Assembly (NCBI RefSeq): GCF_050908995.1
Contig: NC_135119.1
Span: 24,829,001 to 24,893,000 of the forward strand
Direction: 5' to 3'
Origin: Andrena cerasifolii
Taxonomy: Eukaryota > Arthropoda > Insecta > Hymenoptera > Andrenidae
Length of the DNA stretch: 64,000 bases
Below, in pieces: positions 36,808 to 49,484 of this stretch; the stretch's first letter is position 1; every line of letters begins with the position of its first letter. Position numbers and translations under genes: made by a program. The notes beneath the pieces are model-generated. The model saw nothing but the letters and a program-made list of their open reading frames with translations. It was not told the origin of the DNA and ran no database searches.

Positions 36808-39800
36808 TTACTCTTCCGAGCCCCGTGATCGTCTCTACCCGTTCCGTGATTCGTCATGCTTTCCCCCGAATCATCAATCACCGCCGACTTGACTCGAAAT
36901 AGAAAAAGATTGCTCCCATCCATCCCATCCCCCGGCGGGAGGGAGAATCTTCTGGTGGCTGGCACGGTCAGAGGCAGCGAAACACGTGGTCCGCGATAGT
37001 GACCGCAGGGAAGAAGCACGGTACGCGCGAATCGTGCACCGTAAACCACACGTAACCGGCGCGGACGTACATCTTTCCCGCGGACCAGTGTTCGTGCACG
37101 CTAGCCAAGAGCCCGTGCCTGTGTGCGCGCGGGGGTGCGATGGTTACGGCGATATATCATCGCCCGTCCAGAGTCATAACGTGACGCGCAACACGCTGGC
37201 GCATCAGTCATTTAGCCGCAAATGGAATCTGCTTCCTTCCTCTTGCAGCGTTTCCGCGCCTTGTACGCCCGGCTATTTTGTACGTCCAACGGTATTGTGT
37301 ACGCGCGTGTACCAGCGCGCGGTTATTCGGACGAAAGGGCGAGGAGAGTGGCGTAACGAGCTGCCACCGCCGCCGCCCACGGATATGCCTCCCGTTCGAA
37401 ATTCGTAAAACCGAGCGGCTACGGCCGCGATGTTAATTGATGGGTCTAAGGGAGGCGAATATCAATAACGATCAAGTCCGCTTATGATCCTATAAATGTT
37501 ACTCCTGCAGCCTGGTTCATCAGTATTAATCGCTAATACCTGCGTCCAAAGAGGGTGATTTATGGGGGAGGAGCCATTTCAAGCAAACCCCGTTCGAGGT
37601 TCGAATTCCATGTTCGGAACGGGTCAAGAGAATTTTTGTTTAGGGGGTGAAAATGTATTGGACGTCGAGGAGAAGGTACTTTGGCGGATGATGAACATCC
37701 CAGATAGAGAAGAACGGATAATGGCAAAAGCCATAAAACGATAACGCAGTTGCTTTGCAGCTAGGGAGGCTTTCCTTCCGCGTTCAGCGAGAAAATCTTT
37801 TCACCCATTTCGGTACATTCTCTTATATGGGCTGACGAGTCAATTTTTTAATATTTTGTTGGATTAAACTTTTTATGCAGAATTACAGAGCGAAACTTCG
37901 CACGAAGAAAATCATTTACCTATAAAGTGCCATAAATTGCTTATCTTTCTGAAATTAAAAATTTTCACCCGTCTGCATATAATTAATTTACATTTTTTTT
38001 CAGATCTGTCGATGTTTAAAGCATATATCATGCTGACTATTTTTTCTGCAGTGGTTTAAACAACCTCAAAAATCATAAATAATATAATACAAAAAATTAT
38101 TGTAAACGAATTTTCTCGTGCATAATAAATATTCTGTTTTTTTTTTTATCAATAAAACGCCTACAAAAATTCACAAAATTATTCATTTTATCCGCAGCTA
38201 AGCATATGTGTCTAGGTATGTAACTCCTTAAAAGGCCATTATTTCACTCGGCTTAATCACGTCAGCACTCAATTTTCCGCTGCAACATTCCAAACCCCCG
38301 AGCCAGAGCTGAAGTCTAATTCCCATCACCACTTCTCCACCGATCCGCTACCAAATCGGTCCGGCAGAATCACCCAACAAGGTGCAATAAACGAGATTGC
38401 CAGCCGCGCTCTGTCTCGGAGGAAAATCTTGCATGCGGAAACTCGTTAAAGAAAGAATCCCGTAATTGGCTTGACTACAACGACAAAGAGGACTTTTCCC
38501 CGAGGCAAGCTGCTTTCATTAAGAACGTCGCGAAGTGGATGCAACAGTTTTCTTCTTTTTTGGAACAGAAGAAGAGAGGGGAGCTGCTATCCTGGCTAGT
38601 GTGGACGATTCTGTTGCGAGCGTTAAAGGATTATAAACGGACTCGTTGGATCAACAAGTCACGAACTCGCAGGATGGTGGAGGAAAGGTTGGAGCGAAAG
38701 GACGCGCGGGCAGAGAGATCCTGTCATTGGCGTAGCCGGCGGAAGCTGCCACGAAAGTTTCGCTAGCTCGAATTTGCCGGCGCGTTAAGATTCACACGGC
38801 CGAGCACGTGCGATAGAATCGAAGCTCCCGAGACGGAAAAATTTCATGCGAGGGCGCGGGGAGCGTACGTGACCCTTCGGAAATCTCGCGCAGCCGGCAC
38901 CTGCGCCTCTCGACGGAGCCAAGCTACTTGCAGCCCCGAATTTTCACCCCTTCTCCCTTACTATCCAGCTTTTTCGCCCGCGCGTTTTCTCCTCCGCTTA
39001 ATGGACTTTAACGAGTCCCAAGATGTCGGGGGAAGGATGGAAGGAGAGGGGAGAATCGATAGGACGACGTCGCGGTTAAATTAGAAAACTCTCGGGAGCC
39101 TAATGCCGGAGGAATATTTAAATTAGGTCAACGCCCCGCGCCAGGACCTACCCTTAATGAGCCGGATGAGCGATCGAGCGTTTTCGGCGATCCTCTCGAG
39201 CCTCTCGGGGTTGCGCATTCCCCGACTAACTTTGCCCCCTCCCGCGAAAACAACGACGCTTCGCGCTCCCTGTCTGCGAGATCAATTCGAAACAATTTTC
39301 GAGGGGTAAAGGGGCTTTTAAATTGCTTAGCGCGACTCGAGGATCTAAGCGGAGAGTTCCGAGGCACGGCTGTCTACGTCGCGGGCGCGGGAAATTGATG
39401 GCAGAAGGAATTCGAATAAAAGTCTTCCTATTTATGTTTCAATTTCGTCCCCACGAGGCCACAGAACAATGGACGGTTAATTCTGCCGTAAAATACTTTT
39501 AAAGCTTTCGGAGGTGAAATTGCATCGCTCGCGAAAGAAAGGGTTAATGACGATGGCGTCATTAACTTGTCCGTGGCACTAGAACGACCCCGTTCTAGGC
39601 GAAAATTGCGAATTAGATGGCTCCGATACAGTTTTGTTACCGAGGCATTATTAGTGTATTAAACATGCCGCGTTAATGATGCCACGGTGCATACCACTTT
39701 CTACCGCCGCGTAAACGTAACGCGCGTCTGCCTACGGTGCCCTCGATGATTAATATTTCACGCTGTTCAACGATGATACCGTTGCACTAACGTTACAGTA

Positions 39801-40236
39801 ATTATTCCTGCAGCGGGATGGATTATTTTCTATCGAACGTGCAACTAGACGCGCCGCGTTATTAAATTATCGTAATCTAAACCGTATCGCGGGGGAAATC
39901 CGCGGCAGGGAACTTGCTATAGAGTACCATTGCCATGGATGGACAATGCGAAATAAAACGTGGACCACTTACTGACCGACGTAGTTGCCAAGCCTTCAAT
40001 TAAATTAAAAACCCTCGACGATGTTTACATCTGAAGCACGGATGTACATCAACGATATTAAGCAGAAAGGAGTCGTGGAATTAAGAAATTGAATTTAAAG
40101 CATCCACCCTGCAGCCCCTACAAGGAACCCGAGTCTCAATTAATATGATTAACTTTCGCGATGGTGGCCGCATTCCGCGACTGTTTCCTCTCTGCTCGTC
40201 CCGCACGTTACAGATATTGGATAACCAAGGAAGAAG
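36808..40236. other. Non-coding DNA; one AT-rich island at 37,840-38,220
   Basis: GC-rich frames at 36,986-37,408 and 38,539-38,766 show no family motif. The AT-rich island has no detectable terminal repeats. The block 39,400-40,080 carries many TTAAT and TAATTA motifs and may be regulatory, which is only an impression. Confidence 0.45.
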
Positions 40237-40530
40237 TAGTATAGCTAGGCCGCTTCTAACCCAAATTTCAGTTTTGAGGAAGGGGAGAATCGAGATTTGG
40301 ATTTGAAAATTTTCGAAATTATCTATCAAACGTCTATCGTACCACTTTGAACGCGTATTGAACATCTATCTGTTCAATACACGTTCAGAGTGGTACGATA
40401 GACGTTAAATACATGTTCAAGGTGGTACGATAGACGTTTGATAGATAATTTCGAAAATTTTCAAATCCAAATCTCGATTTCCCCCTTTCTCAAAATTCAA
40501 ATTTGGGTTAGAACCGGCCTAGCTATACCA
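40237..40530. repeat. Foldback element with 116-bp arms
   Basis: Arm 40,237-40,352 (TATAGCTAGGCCGCTTCTAA to TATCGTACCACTTTGAAC) pairs with 40,415-40,530 with few mismatches. The 62-bp middle holds a second small hairpin (GTATTGAAC and GTTCAATAC) and a third copy of the phrase TGGTACGATAGACGTT. No protein is encoded. The extra phrase suggests slippage or a partial duplication at the hairpin tip. Confidence 0.9.
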
Positions 40531-41811
40531 CTCAAGGATAAGGTACGGTACACAGATATCGGGGAGGCTCCTTCTGCGCCAGGCGCAAGGTGTGCCGAAG
40601 GTAAAGAAGTGCAAGGGAAGAGAACGGTTCGAGGATCAAGGGGGTCCGAGGGACGGGTGAGCATCTTACGCGATCAGACTTCATAAGCAAGCGGAGCTCC
40701 TCCGGTCTTCGAAAGCAAACAACCTTGCACTTCCCTTCGCTCCTTCTTCCCCTTCTCCCTAGACTTCACCCCCGGCTCCTCTTTTAACCTCTGGCTTCCC
40801 GTGCTCCCAGCCTTCGCCCTCGGGACCCACGAATCCTTCGCCCTTAAATCCTCGGGCACAGATGCCGGGGATGTACCGGGCGGTATTTTATATTCACCTC
40901 AAATCATGCATATTTAATAGTGAAAGCGACTCGATCTGCTTTCCCTAAGAGTTAATCGCACCGCCACGCGGACCACTGTAAATATCATCACGTCCTCTGT
41001 CTCTGGGTTCCCGGATTTGCCTTAGCTACTTTCTCCTCGCGAGCAACCATCGACCCTTTGCGACCCAACGAGATTATCGCGGGTGGTGACCTTTGGACAG
41101 TCGGTCTTGGACCAGGATGGCAAGGAAGTGAGGTGTGCCCTAAGCCTTGAGCAATCCAATTTCATCCATAAGGCAAACACTCCCGTCCATCTTATTAGCT
41201 GGTTAGGAGTGAAACTCTTGACACTCACGTTTCGATCAACCCTCGTGTAATTCTTCGACTCGTTTGTTTCCAAAAGCTGGTACAAGCGAATTATCGGGAG
41301 AAATCGGCAGATATTGCAGCGACCATCGATTTGCATATGCAAACAACGAAGACAACAAAACGATGTCAGTTACAGCGAGCTGAGGCAAATCCTATTGACG
41401 TTCTCATGATCGGATTTGACTTCGCCAAACTTCCTCGCTCCCGCGCCCATCGGCGTGTAAGTCGGGCAAGTTTTCTCAAAGGCAGCTGCACGGGCATCGA
41501 GGAAAGTCTCGATCTAATGAAAGCCAATTAGATTGAGATCGGGGACGTTCAAGGCGACTTTGCTTAGACGGACGGACCCGGGGCAGCTGGGGAATAATTC
41601 GTTTCAAGTTCGAAAGACCGGGCGAGATTAAAGCGCGATAATCCTCTGACAAACCAGCAACTACCATCTTCTCATAAATTCCGCCGACGTCTGCGAAACC
41701 AGCCGTTCGGGAAACATATTTGCACGCGAGGAGACTTAATAGGTATGATTCTCCAGAGTTTCCAAGTAGACTGAACTATCCCAATCTTTGCGGCGAACTG
41801 CGGATGAGCTC
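40531..41811. other. Non-coding DNA, no gene seen
   Basis: A pyrimidine-rich run occurs at 40,725-40,860. No exon, RNA gene or repeat is recognised. Confidence 0.5.
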
Positions 41812-42250
41812 AAAGGAGAATCTTATTTTTTTCGGCTAAAAACATAACAAAATTTGTTTTTTTTTTAAACTAGCGATTCGATTCAACTGAAATTTGAACC
41901 ATGTTTGTATGCATCTTTGAAGTTACAGTTTTTTAAATATATTTTAATAATGAATGTAGGATATAAGTACCAGAATAAAAAAAAATATATTGAGGAGAGT
42001 GGTGAGTTCCCTTTAATTTTTCCTATCAAAATTTTCTAATTTTCTTATGTAACAAAAAGATATATAACTTATTATAACTTGATACATAACTCCTATATTT
42101 ATTATAAAAAATTAATAAAAAAAACTGCAACTTCTTCAAAGATACATAACAAAATATTCCAAATTTCAGATTAATCGAATCGCTAGTTTCTTAAAAAAAA
42201 TTCCAAATTCAGCTATATGTTTTTAGCCCAAAAAATAAAATTTCCCCTTT
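41812..42250. mobile_element. Palindromic element A, copy 2
   Basis: The termini AAAGGAGAATCTTATTTTTT and, complemented, AAAGGGGAAATTTTATTTTTT lead into arms with GGCTAAAAACATA and CTAGCGATTCGATT and their complements. The reverse complement aligns with 19,390-19,871. This copy has the more symmetrical arms and is probably nearer the intact form. No transposase is present. Confidence 0.82.
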
Positions 42251-44395
42251 AATTCGCCAACAGCCTCGGAAAATCTACACGACGTGGCTCAGTTTTCAGG
42301 GAAGTCGAGGACAACGGGCCCAGATTCTGAATGCCGCATTCAGTACGCCGGCAGAGGGAACTCTGACTCGTCCAATGTCCCTCAAGTTCAGCGACGTTGT
42401 GCTCAGTTTTCTGCCGTGCAGGCAGTGTCTGCGCCGGTTCGCGCCGCGGTGTATGCTGGATGGAAGAGTTTCCATCCACCCGCGACGTATCGCTGTTCGG
42501 AAAGTAGGTTTCCCTGTGCAGAGGGAGGCGAAATCGCGACTGCGTTTTCGAGGGTGTCGCAGCCAGCCCCAAGTTTCATCCCCGCCTCTGCTCCGCGGAC
42601 GGGTCACTTGGAAACTTTACCACAAAACGGCTGACGCGTCTGCGACGCGAAAGAAAGTGGGCTGGTTAGGAGAGGCAAAAGAAAACACGGCTGGAAGGAA
42701 GCTGGGAAAAACGGGGGACAGCTAAAACGGAAGTAGGCGACGAGGGAACGCGACGCGGATGCTCGACCCGCGCCGATGAAAAATTCACGTCGACGATAAC
42801 TCGAGCGTTGCATTTTTCATAGAGCCGCGGAACTTTCTTATCCATTGCTTATATCCGCCGGAGTTTTCGACCCGGACCAACAACCACGCGCCTCCAGAGG
42901 CTGATAAAGGCACCGGTAACCGCTTGTTGTTCCGCCTTGCGTTTGTAGGTTTGTACCCTTCCTTTCCTCCGCTGCTCCTCCTTCTCCTTCTGCTACCGGG
43001 GGATGATTCGATTCGGGGGTGTCGTTCTCAAACTCGTTTGCGTTAGCGTTGCAAGTAATCAGATTTTCGATTACGTAATAGTGATCGTACCTACGTGTTA
43101 CTTGTATAGGATCTTTATTGTAGGTACGTAGTACCTACTATATTGAGGGAAAGATCATTGATTTATTTATTTATTCATTTTAGCGGATAGACCACGTTGT
43201 TTATAACATAAAAAAAGACGAAGTACATTAAGGCACGCGAGGTTATTAATAGTAATGGGATCAAGTATATTGGAAGTAGGTTCGAATCTGACTGTATAGT
43301 TTCGAACAGTTCACGAGTACTTCGGAAGAAAACACTACTTTCAAGTAGACTCGAACCTTGACGAGAATGGTTTGAACTCTATATAAGAACTTTGAGAAAC
43401 GTCAGCGGTACTTGCAAGTATAATCGAACCCTGACTATTTATAGATTCGAACCTTTTAACTAAAAACTATACCTAAAACATCAAGCTACAATGTCGAATA
43501 TTAACTTGCGTTCAATCTAGTACCAAATACGAAATACAACGAAAAATATCTTAAGTGGTACGATATTGGCAATTCTCAGCTATGTAGATTTTTGTCTTTC
43601 ACGGTTCGAATACTAATTTTACGAGATTCGATTCTTTCAAACGTCGAAGAACTTAGAACTACATTCTCGACCTCTTCCGGTACTTTTTCTGAGGCTCGAA
43701 ACCGGCTTCTAACCCCCAAATACTTTTGAAGTATATAGAATGAAACGCCAGCTCTTATGAGTAGTATTCGAATCCCACGAAGTGAAACTTTTGTATTGGA
43801 ATTGTCTCGGAATAAATGCAAGTATTTAATTTAAAACCTTTAAATTCTGGATGAAGTAGGACCTCCCATTTTGTAATCGTTCATCGAATCGCAGCACCGT
43901 GACAAAATTTCTGAAAAGTAGAAGTCTTTCATTTTGGTTCAAAATTGTTCCTTCGTGGAAAGCGAGATAACAAAACTCCTGCGAATTAGAAATATGTTTG
44001 GTTTTTTATTCCCGACGATCCAGTCGTCCGAAATTTCAACCGCCAGCAATTCTGAAGCCGCCAACTTCGCTGCGAAATATTTACGTAAACAAATCAAATC
44101 AACAAACAACAAAGATTTTTGCTTATATTTCAAGAGTGGTAGAATATACCCCGAGAAATTCGAAAACGTTAAGTGTTTATTTCATTATAAAAACCATCGC
44201 CGAAAAGTGGCCGATTTTTCGGCCGAGAGAGTAGAACGTCCCCTTGAATCTTAAGATTACTTTTACTTTAGTTTATTCCAAAGATTTGTTACGTTCGTTT
44301 ATTGTCGTCCCTGTTTTTGTTTAGGTGAAAGTCGATGGTTAGGCTTCCAAACAGTACCTATTACCACTGCAGCTTCGCCTTTACTCTTTCTGTCT
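42251..44395. other. Non-coding DNA with scattered TTCGAACC-type motifs
   Basis: Between 43,265 and 43,780 a motif near TTCGAACC(C/T)TGA or its complement recurs about ten times at irregular spacing (for example 43,275, 43,345, 43,425, 43,450, 43,608 and 43,750). It looks like a very degenerate repeat. A GC-rich block at 42,280-42,730 has overlapping frames on both strands. The frame 43,934-44,254 (106 residues) is not recognised. Confidence 0.4.
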
Positions 44396-44707
44396 ATGCC
44401 TTCTGTAAATATTCAGCAATGTTCCTCCTTTGAGCTAATAAAGCTGGTGAATAATAACATATCACAGCACGAAGTTTTGAACATATTTATCATCGACGCT
44501 GTTGAAATTAGAATTGACTACGGAGAATGGAATTCTTTCAAGGAAGAAGCTACACACGTATTGTTAGGCGTTCGGTGCCCAGCGAACCGTCCCAGTGACA
44601 TTCTCGCCGAAGAAACGCGGGAGCACTTGACTAACGTGTTCAAATACCTCCCTCAGAAGGAGACATTATTGCGTAAGATAATTAAACGGAGTCGCTGGAA
44701 TGGATAA
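44396..44707 (+). CDS. Unrecognised 103-residue open frame, possibly an exon or relic
   Basis: The frame runs from an ATG at 44,396 to TAA, giving an acidic/basic mixed protein with stretches such as VEIRIDYGEWNSFKEEATHV and ending KRSRWNG. Codon use is balanced rather than driven by base composition, and no long frame overlaps it on the other strand. A pyrimidine-rich stretch ending in ATTCAG at about 44,415 could be a splice acceptor inside the frame. I recognise no domain, signal peptide or membrane segment. It could be a host exon, a decayed gene or chance. Confidence 0.2.
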   Translation: MPSVNIQQCSSFELIKLVNNNISQHEVLNIFIIDAVEIRIDYGEWNSFKEEATHVLLGVRCPANRPSDILAEETREHLTNVFKYLPQKETLLRKIIKRSRWNG

Positions 44708-47594
44708 ATTAAATCGTCTACTATTCCTCGGCCCTGTAATTAGTCGTCCACCCAAAGTGCACTGTCAAAGAACATCTCCCGCGCCCCGTTATCAGGACAG
44801 ACAAGCTGTTAATTAAGTGGCCCCGTTCCCCCGCTCGTCGCGGCAGATAACACAATCCTGGATAACCCGGGACACTTTTGTCCAACTGTAAATGTTCGAC
44901 GGAGGGGTCGGCAGCGGCCATCGCGAGGAGATTAGAAAATCTCCGATGAGCGTAGCTGCTAATGGCGCGCTAAATGGAACTGAGTAATTATGGCGGGCCC
45001 AAGGAGTCGTCCTTTTCTCGCCAACTTCTCGCGCTGCCTTCGGAAATACCTCGTTCACCCAGTTCGCCAGATCTGCAGGGGGACGCGGTGGAATTCGTGA
45101 AAGCCCCAAGTAGTTTGCTCCTCTCAACGTTCAGCCAGCCAGACGCAAATTTCGCGCGTTCGACGTCGCGTTATAGATTTAGTGGATGGAAACCGAAGCG
45201 ACGCGATGGGGAAGAAGGCAAGCGAAAAAAGGGGAGGGTAGCTCGAAGGGAGGGAGGCGAGCGAGAGAGATTTGTCGCGAGCATTGGAGATTGGAAGCAC
45301 GAGGCGAGGTCACGGAAGCGGAGATAGGGAAGAGCTTCGAGAGAGGCAGATAGCAGAGAAATTCTACGGGGCGTGGACGGGATAAGTTATCCCTGTGTCT
45401 CGGGGATGCACACCGACATTATTTCGTATCTTGCAGGACACTTCGGGCAATGAGGACGTCCTGCCGCGTGCACGCTGCCGGAATCCATAACGAGGTCTTA
45501 TCTATCTTAGTCCGGCTTCCTTTTTCCCCTCTTTCCCTCTCCCAGCCCTCCTCCTTCCACCTTATTTCCTGCAACCTTCCCTCTCCTCCACCGGATGCTT
45601 TCTACTAGATCATCCTATACACGTGTTCTTCTTTAAATTAGAACACGTTCCAATATCCTGCGCTACCTTGCGCTTTAATCCCTCCGCCTCGAAATTAACA
45701 AAATTAACGTCCGACCGTTCCTCGTGTACCAACGATCCCCGGGGTTCCCGGCGAACTAGAAACTGGATATTCAATGTAAGAGCGGCTCGCAGCCGCGTAT
45801 CGCTTTTACAGCGCCCTCCATCTCGAAAATCCGGCTTCGTTGTTCCGCGGCCATCGATTAACGCTCGACGCACGTTGCCAAACGAAGCCGGCCAATAATT
45901 GCGGGATTCAGATGCAATCTGCGCGATACGCGCGATTTACCCCCAATATTTCATCCACGGACCGGCTTCTACTCGCCCCCTGCCCCCGAGTCCCATCGGC
46001 GGGCCATTTTTCAAGACAAACGAGCGTCGATTACATCGCGACAAACATATTTTCGTGCGAAGGGAGACGCGACTCCGCTATGTTTCACCCTCATTGTTTC
46101 GCCCCCTCCCGGAAAAAACTGGCGAATAAAAAAAAAACAAATACAAAATTCCCGGCGACTGTGCGCGATATGAACATCATAGTGGCGCAAGTCTGGTCGG
46201 GGGGGGCAAAAAAAGGCAAGTACACACTGGACGGTGGAGGGGGATGGTCGCGAGTAATCGCTACGTTTCCACGGTTCCGTGCCATTTCCGGGCAACTTTT
46301 AAAGCGGAGCATGCGTGGGCGCGCGTACTTTACGCGCCGCGGACCGCTAATAACAAACCTCGCCGGGTGATTACACGGCGTGATTTCGCGCAGATTGGAC
46401 GAGTGATTAATTCTTGCGGACAATCCGCGCCGCTGGCCCCTCTGCCAACCCCGCTCGCTCGACCGGAGCAGCGTTCTCCGTCTCTCTCTCCCTCTACCCT
46501 TTCTCCCTCTCTATTCTCCTCGCGACGCGCTTTCCTCCGCTCCTGGTCGCGCCGCCCTCTGTGGATTTGTCGCTCGTACCAACCCCCGGCAAGGATATTT
46601 TAATTCCGAAGCGGCGGCGGAGCGGTTTGAAACGGTTATTAATTCGTGTGTCGGGGGTCCGAGCAGTCGGCCTAGCCGGGCTTTTCAATGGGCGACGCGG
46701 GAGAGCGACAGAGAGGCAGGGAGGGACGACGCTCGTAAAAACAACCCCATTGTTATCGCCGTCCCGTAGCTCGTTTCGCAGTGGGCGGCACTCGAATCGA
46801 GGAAAAGAGAAAGAAACGCGAAGCGGAGTTTCGCGTACGGGTCGCAGCACGCCCGCTACTCGCTCCGTTCCGCTCCGATCCGCTTCTGTCCTCCTCCGCC
46901 CTACCCTCTGCGTCCGTACCGACGGCCGCGTACCTACACGCGCGTGCACATGTGATACACCCAAGCCCGCACGGCCACTGGCCGCCCTCCCTTTTCCGTT
47001 ATCGCGAAACGCTAGCCGCGCGATTCCAACGTTTCTGATGTTTCTATGGAAGCGCGGCGAGAGGATTGATTTTCGGCCGGCGCTTTTCGCGGCGCGGATG
47101 CATTTTTTTCCAACGAACGGCAGCCGAACACGGAAACGATTTTACCCCCGCGCCGACGAGATGGACGCGACGATATTGGATTCCATTATTCGAAGAGATT
47201 GGCAGTAAGGCTCTCCCTTTCGAGTCTGATAACCGGTCGTTTCGGAAACGGTCTTATTGTCCGAGCAGTCCAACCAGATTCTCGTCGCAAGGAACGATCC
47301 GTATCGAGGGTAATTGCTTCATAGATTCCCAAGAGAGTATAGGAGTGTTATGATTACTTAACCCTCCGTGGTTACACTTTCTTGCAAACACAAAGTGGTC
47401 ACACGGGGTTCACTGCAACCCAGTGGCATTTTTCAGTTAACATCTTCGTATTTTTTAATCATTTAACTTTTCAGTGATACGTAATTGTGGAATCATGCTC
47501 TAACAGTTTGTTCTGGAAATGTAAATTTGTATTTGAAAAAATAGTTATGGATAAAACCGATTTGTTTTGTTAAAATTTCCCAGATTTTTAAAAT
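44708..47594. other. Non-coding CpG-rich DNA with strand-biased tracts
   Basis: The plus strand is purine-rich at 45,190-45,360 and pyrimidine-rich at 45,518-45,600 and 46,465-46,550. The block 46,350-47,210 is CpG-dense and opens a 264-residue plus frame, but a 156-residue minus frame covers the same bases and the protein is Ser/Arg/Pro-rich without a motif. At 47,360 the phrase TTAACCCTCCGTGGTTACAC looks like a lone TTAA-type transposon end. Confidence 0.45.
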
Positions 47595-47696
47595 ATTATT
47601 ATTATTAAACATGTTTCAGAACACAAGCAGAGAAACAACGAAAAGAAAGTAAACAAGGACAAAAGCAAAGGCGAAGTTCAGTCAGGGACAGTTTTT

Positions 47697-48318
47697 CAAT
47701 TTAATCTATGACGATAACACAGTTCGACAAAATTTTACTTTTTTCAGACTTGTAACATTCAATAGCCGTTTCTTATAGGTTTTCGTGTCCTGAAAACGAA
47801 TCCGCAAACCTTTTGTCGGCATCACCCTCAGTTTTTGAGAAATTCGAATTTGAAAAAAAAACTGCAAATTTTCAACTTTGAACATCTTTTGTGTCGAAAC
47901 GGTAATATTTCTTCGGTTGCTCGTTGCGTCAAATTATTCTATGAACCCTCCTGAATACAAGGATATAAGTTATTATTGCATTACGAGCATTTAAATATAT
48001 TTAAACATCGATCAAAGGGAAAAGGACACCCGAAATGCACCCATTTTTGAAGATATCTTTTAATTTATTTCCAAAACTAAGGGTCTAGGAGAAAATCTGA
48101 CTATTCCACGCGGTTTTGCAGACATTTCTTTCGACACAAAAGATGTTCAAAGTTGAAAATTTGCAGTTTCTTTCAAAATCGAATTTCTCAAAAACTGAGG
48201 GTGATGGCGACAAACGGTTTGCGGTTTCGTTTTCAGTGCACGAAAACCTATAAGAAACGGCTATTGAACGTTACAAGTCCAGATGGCTGTCGAACTGTGT
48301 AACTTAACCTAGGCTTAA
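47697..48318. mobile_element. Foldback element with ~200-bp arms
   Basis: Arms 47,697-47,912 and 48,117-48,318 are inverted copies. Shared phrases include ACACAGTTCGACA, AATAGCCGTTTCTTATAGG, CCTCAGTTTTTGAGAAATTC and ACATCTTTTGTGTCGAAA. The 200-bp centre is unique. The sequence just outside the left arm (47,595-47,708) resembles 57,400-57,522 next to a mariner relic, so the foldback may be a mariner-associated derivative. Confidence 0.8.
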
Positions 48319-49484
48319 ATTAAGACAAGAAATTTAATGAAAGAAAAGAAGACATACTGACAAGACCACAAAGTGGGATATATAGCATTATAACGGATGA
48401 AGAAGCAGGAAAGATTTACAAGAACATCTGAAGGAGGCGAGAAACATTCTATTATTAAGCTCCAAGAATTTAGAGAAATATTGACAAAAACACACCCCAG
48501 ATTGCGAGACACCCCGTGTGACTATATACAAATAATTATACAAATTACCAAGCATTCCCCCGATACCCTCGAAAGCAAAGAGCCGTCGATTACGATCCGC
48601 GACGCGAGTACGAAAATTCCACCGGGCTCTGATTTATCCAATTCACGAGGGCAGATAAATGTGGAGGGGTCGCGGCGGGCTTTGGCATCGTTGCCTTTAT
48701 ATTCCGCGCGCAACGCGTCCACGTAGGTGCGAGTGGTTCGGAATGAATGGCGCGTGTTTACGTGTGTATATACGGGATGATTCCGCGGGTAGGAGCGATT
48801 CTTTCAGATTGATTAATGCCGGGCCACCCTTCGAAACTGTTTTGCGACCCTTTCTCCCTCCTCCTCCCGGGGCAGCTCGTTCCGCGACGACAGACTCATC
48901 TCCGATTTTATGCCTCGTTTGAGGGCGCACCGTCTCCTAACCCCTGCCCTTTCCTTTGCTCCGCACCCTCCGGGACAACGATGGGACGGCCGACCCTCGC
49001 CGCCACGAAAATCACAGACCACCAGAGACTCGCGGGGAATGGTCTATTTGGTATTTAAATAAGCGTACGTGTACGCTCGCGTCGTCCCGTTAACCCGCGC
49101 GGGACAAGTTCACTGAGCTTCTTTTCAGGGACGCCGAAAGGGGGCAGGACGCGGCCCGACCCCTTGGATATTTATGAGGGAAAGGGTACGGTCAATTAGG
49201 CCCTCGTTGGTGAATATGCTGATACGAGTAACGCCGTGCGTGCGCCGGGGAATGAAAACAATAATAAACGAGAGGAGAGACCGAGCCGGCTGGCACGTGC
49301 AGGGCTCGTTTCACTTCAACGTCCGCGAGATCCTACTGCTGGACTACTAGTTAAGACCCGTTTCACTTTAGTTCCTGCAGGGTTTTAATGCTGATAGATA
49401 TTTCTCACTATTTCGTGATATTTAGGAAGCTCGAAACTCAATAAACATTCAGAATAAAAAGCAGTTAAATGTTAGAATCTCCTA
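48319..49484. other. Non-coding DNA, no gene seen
   Basis: Short frames on both strands over 48,660-49,060 overlap and match nothing. The segment 48,319-48,530 is AT-rich without a recognised structure. Confidence 0.5.

Noticed and set aside
37590..37620. GGTTCGAATTCC, resembling a tRNA T-arm
   Set aside because: The flanking bases do not pair as a T-stem and no acceptor, D or anticodon stem can be drawn.
43230..43250. TAAGGCACGCG, matching the first 11 bases of miR-124
   Set aside because: The match stops there and no hairpin partner is present.
46414..47208. 264-residue plus-strand open frame, the longest in the window
   Set aside because: It is rich in Ser, Arg and Pro, has no motif, and is shadowed by a 156-residue minus-strand frame. 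The CpG-rich composition, poor in stop codons, explains it.
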